This document shows, piece by piece, positions 59,990 through 64,000 of a stretch of 64,000 nt of DNA (position 1 is its first letter; every line of letters starts with the position of its first letter). Source of the stretch: CAVTZP01 sp963739245. Lineage in GTDB: Bacteria > Chloroflexota > Dehalococcoidia > Dehalococcoidales > BS750m-G39. The notes beneath the pieces were generated by a model. The model saw only the letters and a list, made by a program, of their open reading frames with translations. It was not told the origin of the DNA and ran no database searches. Both the position numbers and the translations under genes were made by a program. The stretch is from NCBI GenBank assembly GCA_963739245.1, contig CAVTZP010000003.1, positions 62,001 to 126,000 of the forward strand, written 5' to 3'.

Positions 59990-60016
59990 TTAGCAGTCTA
60001 ATGTTAAGACTGCTAA
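59990..60016 (-). promoter_or_regulatory. CIRCE-type operator, variant
   Basis: A perfect 9-bp inverted repeat with a 9-bp spacer: TTAGCAGTC-N9-GACTGCTAA. The CIRCE consensus is TTAGCACTC-N9-GAGTGCTAA; the seventh base and its partner are both changed so that symmetry is kept. It lies in the 5' UTR of hrcA. Confidence 0.9.
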
Positions 60017-60025
60017 TCTTTATTT

Positions 60026-60054
60026 AACTTACCATCTTTAGCCTCTCTTGTCAA
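60026..60054 (-). promoter_or_regulatory. hrcA operon promoter
   Basis: On the minus strand TTGACA (60054-60049) and TAAGTT (60031-60026) are separated by 17 bp. The CIRCE element begins ten bases beyond the -10. The -35 hexamer lies inside a 19-bp palindrome (60042-60060) that is part of repeat copy 11. Confidence 0.65.
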
Positions 60055-60134
60055 GAGAGGTGAGGTTACCATATGAAATTCGGGTTCCCTGAAAAATCTG
60101 TGATTTTTCAGGGTGCAAAGGGGGTGAGGTTGAT
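60042..60134. repeat. Compound palindromic repeat, copy 11 (extra-hairpin module)
   Basis: The CCTCTCTTG-T-CAAGAGAGG palindrome is followed by TGAGGTTACCATAT and the added module. Hairpin arms are 60087-60098 and 60102-60113, 12 of 12 paired, and the element ends AAAGGGGGTGAGGTTGAT. The central GC-rich stems of other copies are missing here. Confidence 0.85.
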
Positions 60135-60149
60135 GGGAAGGCGTTAGCT

Positions 60150-60806
60150 ATGCTATATTTAGACAATATGGATATTACCTGGCTAGGTCATTCTTGCTTC
60201 AGGCTCAAGGGCAGTCACGCCACAGTTATCACCGACCCTTATTCCGCGGGCTTGGGTTACTCACTGGGCAAACCTACTGCCCGTATTGTAACCATAAGTC
60301 ATGAGCACCCCGGTCACTGCTATTCTGACGGCGTTGGTGGTCAGCCGAAGGTGGTTAGTCGGCCGGGTGAGTATGAAATCAATGACGTCCTGCTTATCGG
60401 GATAGCCACCTTTCACGATGGGGAGGGGGGTAAAAAGAGGGGTAAAAATACCGTCTACCTTATGGAGATAGATGAGATAGCAGTATGTCACCTTGGTGAC
60501 CTGGGGCATGTGCTTAATAATTCGCAGATTGAGGCTATAGGCAATGTGGATGTGTTACTGCTTCCGGTGGGTGGGGTGTCCACGATAAATGCCCCTATGG
60601 CGGCTGAGGTGGTGAGGCAGCTTGAGCCTAAAGTGGTAATTCCGATGCATTACAAAACCCCGGCGTTAAATCGGGAGCTGGAGCCGGTGGATAGATTCCT
60701 TAAGGAGATAGGGGCAAAACAGGTCACTTCCCAGCCTAAACTCTCCGTCACCAAGTCAAACCTTCCCCTCACTTCGCAGGTCTTCCTCTTAGATTATCTT
60801 CACTAA
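60150..60806 (+). CDS. Metallo-beta-lactamase-fold hydrolase (COG2220-like)
   Basis: A 218-residue MBL-fold protein related to UlaG-like hydrolases. WLGHSCFRL and TDPYSAG are the usual opening. The metal motif is His51-x-His53-x-Gly55-His56, so the conserved Asp of HxHxDH is replaced by Gly. Later HLGDLGH and the final PMHYKT provide further ligands. Activity may be altered or single-metal. Start at 60150 or at ATG 60168. Repeat copy 11 is directly upstream. Substrate unknown. Confidence 0.78.
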   Translation: MLYLDNMDITWLGHSCFRLKGSHATVITDPYSAGLGYSLGKPTARIVTISHEHPGHCYSDGVGGQPKVVSRPGEYEINDVLLIGIATFHDGEGGKKRGKNTVYLMEIDEIAVCHLGDLGHVLNNSQIEAIGNVDVLLLPVGGVSTINAPMAAEVVRQLEPKVVIPMHYKTPALNRELEPVDRFLKEIGAKQVTSQPKLSVTKSNLPLTSQVFLLDYLH

Positions 60807-60811
60807 ATCCC

Positions 60812-63721
60812 CTAGAGCCTTGATACCTTTATTACCAGTATTATCATGGTGATTAGCATTGTCATCATGATTAGGAGGAAGACAAGGACAAGGATGCCGC
60901 CTAGCGGCATTAGCCACTGGGTCCAGTTGGTGATGGCGGAAAAGGGTGATTGGGATGACTCTGGTGGTGGGGTTAACTGTTGGTCTGGCTCGGTAGTAAA
61001 GGCACTGACCGCACTCCACGGACTATAGGTATCAGAGGTGACCGCCCTCACCTTCCAGTAGTAGGTAGTATTATAGTTTAGTCCTATGCTGGCCTGCCAG
61101 GCAGTGTTGGGTAAGGCGTAAGTGTCAGTCTTTAAGATGGTGGGATTCCCAAAAGCAGGGTCGGTGGATACGACTAGCTCATAGCCATCGGCGCCAGCTA
61201 TGGCGCTCCACTGAAATACTGGTTTTATCGGCACACCGCTGGCGGCAGCTTGAGGGCTATCTAGCTCCGGGGCATAGGCCTCGGTGCCAAAGCTGGTAGT
61301 AAATGACCATTTATCTGACCACGGGCTTAATACCGGCTCGGTGGCTCTCACCCGCCAGTAATAGGTGGTAGACGGGTCAAGGGCGGGCAATTGGGCTGAA
61401 CTGGCTCTGGTATCCCCCTCAAAGTTACCGGGGACGTTTGAGAAGTCATCATCATAATTAATTTGCCACTTATATTCGGTGGCACCCTCCAGTGTCTCCC
61501 AGTCAAGGGTGGCATTCTTAATAGTGTAGTTAATAATTGTGCCTACCGCCGGTGCCGCATCGGGCGGTGAGGTAAGGGTAATCGGCTGGGCTAGGCTATC
61601 GGTATAGGTAACCAGCTTGGTATATGCGGTATCAACCGACCACAGCTGGTTATTACATAGCCATAGTCCGATTAGTTTAGCCCCATCGTCAAGCCCTTTG
61701 GTTACGGTTTCAAAGGTTGGTCCCAGGGGATATGTTGGGTCAAGGCAGCGCTCCGTTCCACCGTTAGCCTTGAAGTTGGTGGCATATAGTGTTCCATCGG
61801 CTGAGGTCACCAGTTGGCCAATCATGCCCGCGGCTGGCTTATCTATGTTTTCCCAGGCGTCACTCTTGCCAACGATAAAGCGGTAAATCCCCTCACCTGA
61901 GGTATCGCTGGCAGCGTAGACGGTGTTATTACTGCTGTAATCCGGGTCAAAGGCAACGCTTATCTTGCCGCTCAGGGGTTTTGATGTAGCGTCCGGCGGC
62001 AGCGGCTCAAGTGATAAGCCATTGTCTTCAGACCAGAATGCCCAGCCATCGCTATTTCCGACCATGATAGTCTTATCATTACCATAGTCAGGTGATAGGG
62101 CTATGGAGTTTAATGACTGGCTACCAGCTATTGCCCCCTCAGAGTAGCTCAAGCCGCTATTGGTGCTGTGGTAGACAAGACCGGTGTTGGTGCCGGCATC
62201 GAAGCTGCCAATAAACAGGGTGGTATTATCAGCCACCACCCAGGTGTTAATCAGGAAGGGGATAGAGCGGCGGCCAAAGGTTTGGCCGTCATCTGTTGAC
62301 TTCCATATTGCTGGATTGCCGTTACTGGTGCCAGCGATGAATACCACCTGGTTATCGCTACCGTATTGGGGGGGAAGCGCAACCCGGTCAATCCAATCCA
62401 CATCGGCTAAGGCGCTCGTATAGACCCTTTCCCATGTTTTTCCGCCATCGAGGCTGCGCCACAGGCTGTCTTCTCCGCCAGAGGTGAGCATAAACAGGGT
62501 TTCATCCTCGCTATAGGCAGGGGATGGAGCTAAGTCAACAAAATTACTAAGCGCGGTATCAATCAGGCTTAGCTGGTTCCAGGTAATGCCGCCGTCGGTG
62601 GTATATGACAAGGCGCTTTCAGTGCCGCTGGTGGCAGCGTATACTATACGGCTATCAGCAAAATTTGCCGCCATGACGACATAAGTCTTGGATTGCCCGG
62701 TTGGTGGTTTGGTGCTTCGCTGCCAGTTTCTGCCGCCGTCGCTGCTGAAATAAGCCTCGGCACTAGCCGCCGCCCCGGCGATGAGATTAGCCTTTTGAGT
62801 ATCTCCGCTGACTGCCAGCCCGGTGACATCAACATTGCTCAGGTTGTAAGCGGCGCCGATATTAAGGTCGGTAACTGCCGAGTTTTCCACCCTATAAACG
62901 TCACCCTTGTTCAACCCGCTATCAATAGCGACAAAATAGCTGGCAATTATGCTGGGGTCGTAACGCTCAGGGAAGGCAATGCTGGCTGATACCGGCACAA
63001 GGTTGTTGATTTTAACATTAGCTGTAGTTGCTCCCCAGCCGGCGCCACCAAAATTAGTGGTAATAAAGGTATTGGTTTCATCGCTGACCACAGCTATTAT
63101 TTGGCGGTCAGCCGGGTAATTTGGCGAGAAGGTTACAGCGTACGTGTCATAGTTGCCCAGGCTGGTGTCTGTCCAGGTGAAGAGGTCTGCTTCATCCAGA
63201 AGGTAGATGCCGCCGTACTCGCCGTTATCGGTGTCTTTAGTACCGACGACGATAATGTTGCTGTTTAGCCGGCTGACATCTAAGGAGGTGATTTTTATAT
63301 TGTTAGCCCCCGCCCCGCCCGGCGTTGGCAGGGCGGCGAATTTACTGACGCCGTCAACTGACTTATAGACCTGAGACGGGGTGGCGTAGTAAACAACATT
63401 ATCCGGGGCGGTGGCGATATCAACTATGGCATCCTTCACCTTGCCGATGGCTGACCAGCTGTAGCCTTGGTCTTTGGACTGATACAGGGTATAGGTCAGT
63501 CCTTCGCCGTAGGCATAAAGGGTGCCGTCGCTCGCCATGGTCAGGTGCTGGACATCTGCCCCTGAAGCCAGCACCCAGCCCCCCGCCTTGCCCTGGGTGG
63601 GGACATTGACCTTAGTCCATTTCACGGTATCCGGGTTGGCAAAGACCGGGGAGGTCAAGATGGGCAGTCCTAGTAGCAGCAGTCCCAGAGTCAAAGCTAC
63701 CACCTTTGCCATTTTTGCCAT
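60812..63721 (-). CDS. Secreted BNR/Asp-box surface protein with C-terminal membrane anchor
   Basis: A 969-residue exported protein. The signal peptide (1-28) ends SPVFA. The body (30-720) is built of repeated Asp-box turns (S-x-D-x-G-x-T/S-W), for example SKDQGYSW, SSDGGRNW, TTDGGITW and SLDGGKTW, typical of a beta-propeller of the BNR/Ycf48/sialidase type. Two fibronectin-III-like domains follow (about 725-930, each with a TYYW(R/K)VRA strand). A hydrophobic helix (about 940-965) and basic end anchor it. BNR proteins have been proposed as S-layer components in Dehalococcoides. No catalytic residues identified. Confidence 0.85.
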   Translation of the reverse strand: MAKMAKVVALTLGLLLLGLPILTSPVFANPDTVKWTKVNVPTQGKAGGWVLASGADVQHLTMASDGTLYAYGEGLTYTLYQSKDQGYSWSAIGKVKDAIVDIATAPDNVVYYATPSQVYKSVDGVSKFAALPTPGGAGANNIKITSLDVSRLNSNIIVVGTKDTDNGEYGGIYLLDEADLFTWTDTSLGNYDTYAVTFSPNYPADRQIIAVVSDETNTFITTNFGGAGWGATTANVKINNLVPVSASIAFPERYDPSIIASYFVAIDSGLNKGDVYRVENSAVTDLNIGAAYNLSNVDVTGLAVSGDTQKANLIAGAAASAEAYFSSDGGRNWQRSTKPPTGQSKTYVVMAANFADSRIVYAATSGTESALSYTTDGGITWNQLSLIDTALSNFVDLAPSPAYSEDETLFMLTSGGEDSLWRSLDGGKTWERVYTSALADVDWIDRVALPPQYGSDNQVVFIAGTSNGNPAIWKSTDDGQTFGRRSIPFLINTWVVADNTTLFIGSFDAGTNTGLVYHSTNSGLSYSEGAIAGSQSLNSIALSPDYGNDKTIMVGNSDGWAFWSEDNGLSLEPLPPDATSKPLSGKISVAFDPDYSSNNTVYAASDTSGEGIYRFIVGKSDAWENIDKPAAGMIGQLVTSADGTLYATNFKANGGTERCLDPTYPLGPTFETVTKGLDDGAKLIGLWLCNNQLWSVDTAYTKLVTYTDSLAQPITLTSPPDAAPAVGTIINYTIKNATLDWETLEGATEYKWQINYDDDFSNVPGNFEGDTRASSAQLPALDPSTTYYWRVRATEPVLSPWSDKWSFTTSFGTEAYAPELDSPQAAASGVPIKPVFQWSAIAGADGYELVVSTDPAFGNPTILKTDTYALPNTAWQASIGLNYNTTYYWKVRAVTSDTYSPWSAVSAFTTEPDQQLTPPPESSQSPFSAITNWTQWLMPLGGILVLVFLLIMMTMLITMIILVIKVSRL

Positions 63722-63780
63722 GTGGCAAAATTCTACCCCTGCTCTGGCTTGAAGTCAATAGGTCTCTGAAGGGAAAAAGA

Positions 63781-63807
63781 GGAGCCCCCCGCTTAGCGGG
63801 GGGCTCC
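63781..63807 (-). terminator. Rho-independent terminator
   Basis: A perfect 12-bp stem, GGAGCCCCCCGC paired with GCGGGGGGCTCC, has a three-base loop. On the minus strand it is followed by TCTTTTT. It ends the gene cut by the right edge, before the BNR protein gene. Confidence 0.88.
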
Positions 63808-63839
63808 AAGGTATCGACTTGGGTGTTACCCTTTACTCT

Positions 63840-64000
63840 TTAGGTTGTTCTCCGGGTGGTGAAGATAAGGGCAATCACTACAATCACCAGGATTGCGCCG
63901 ATAATGACTACTGCCCAAATCCAAGCTGGGCTTATCTCTTGTACTGGAGTCACAATCGGTTCGGGCATCGTGGTGAAGGTGCCGAAAGCCTGTGGGCCAG
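63840..64000 (-). CDS. C-terminus of an anchored surface protein (5' part outside window)
   Basis: The last ~53 codons of a minus-strand gene. The visible end is a Pro/Thr linker (PEPIVTPVQEISPAW), one transmembrane helix (WAVVIIGAILVIVVIALIF) and a short basic tail RRTT. The layout copies the C-terminus of the neighbouring BNR protein, so it is probably a second cell-surface protein. A terminator follows. Confidence 0.7.
   Translation of the reverse strand, partial: GPQAFGTFTTMPEPIVTPVQEISPAWIWAVVIIGAILVIVVIALIFTTRRTT

Overview
Organism. The window reads as bacterial chromosome of moderate G+C from a member of the Chloroflexota, most likely a Dehalococcoidia-type genome. This is inferred from gene content: a phosphoglycerate-mutase-like gene next to aspartate kinase, BNR/Asp-box surface proteins, small zinc-ribbon proteins, two class III CoA-transferases, and an hrcA-grpE-dnaK-dnaJ operon with a CIRCE-type operator. 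Nothing in the sequence names a species. Many genes start with GTG or TTG, and several promoters sit so close to the start codon that the mRNA would be nearly leaderless. Layout. 1-1.7 kb: an AT-rich sugar-nucleotide epimerase cut by the left edge, a zinc-ribbon protein and a HIT hydrolase. 2-9.5 kb: a B12-binding/radical SAM protein facing a minus-strand operon (phosphoglycerate-mutase-like/putative homoserine kinase, lysC, TPR protein, gyrA). 9.6-12.2 kb: tRNA-Pro, satP and a tRNA remnant, then fmt-mazG. 12.4-18.8 kb: dnaA, a candidate origin segment, obg, a frameshifted nadD, an iron-sulfur flavoprotein gene bracketed by copies of the nadD 3' end, and an accessory set (small HTH protein, unknown protein, HD phosphohydrolase). 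18.8-30.5 kb: gyrB, hisS, rel, rpsT, aldolase, ilvE, dinB, DUF951, pyrF, FmdB-type protein, dtd, fur and a small membrane protein. 30.5-37.7 kb: yajC, miaB, tRNA-Ser, ybeY, a second iron-sulfur flavoprotein, a tandem duplicated lipoprotein pair, pyrD, a DksA-type protein, lspA and an RluD-type synthase. 37.8-45.9 kb: a type II restriction-modification pair (methylase frameshifted), gltX, CoA-transferase, radical SAM protein, a small basic protein, an unknown membrane protein, a second CoA-transferase and a DUF4389 protein. 45.9-54.9 kb: mutM, polA, a histidine phosphatase, DUF4342, argF, der, plsY and gpsA. 54.9-60 kb: the heat-shock operon. 60-64 kb: an MBL-fold hydrolase and two secreted or anchored surface proteins, the second cut by the right edge. 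How it fits together. Most genes are housekeeping: replication, translation, stringent response, heat shock, pyrimidine and amino-acid synthesis, and phospholipid synthesis. The unusual layer is structural. A family of GC-rich compound palindromic repeats occupies at least eleven intergenic sites, and three copies carry an extra hairpin module with a compensatory base-pair change. At three separate loci a single gene is bracketed by direct repeats of the 3' end of the upstream gene (tRNA-Pro/satP, nadD/flavoprotein, flavoprotein/lipoprotein). The best candidates for something undescribed are these 3'-end-bracketed genes, the covarying repeat hairpin, and the HTH/unknown/HD cassette with twin promoters that share an operator-like block. 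No CRISPR array, insertion sequence or prophage was seen.
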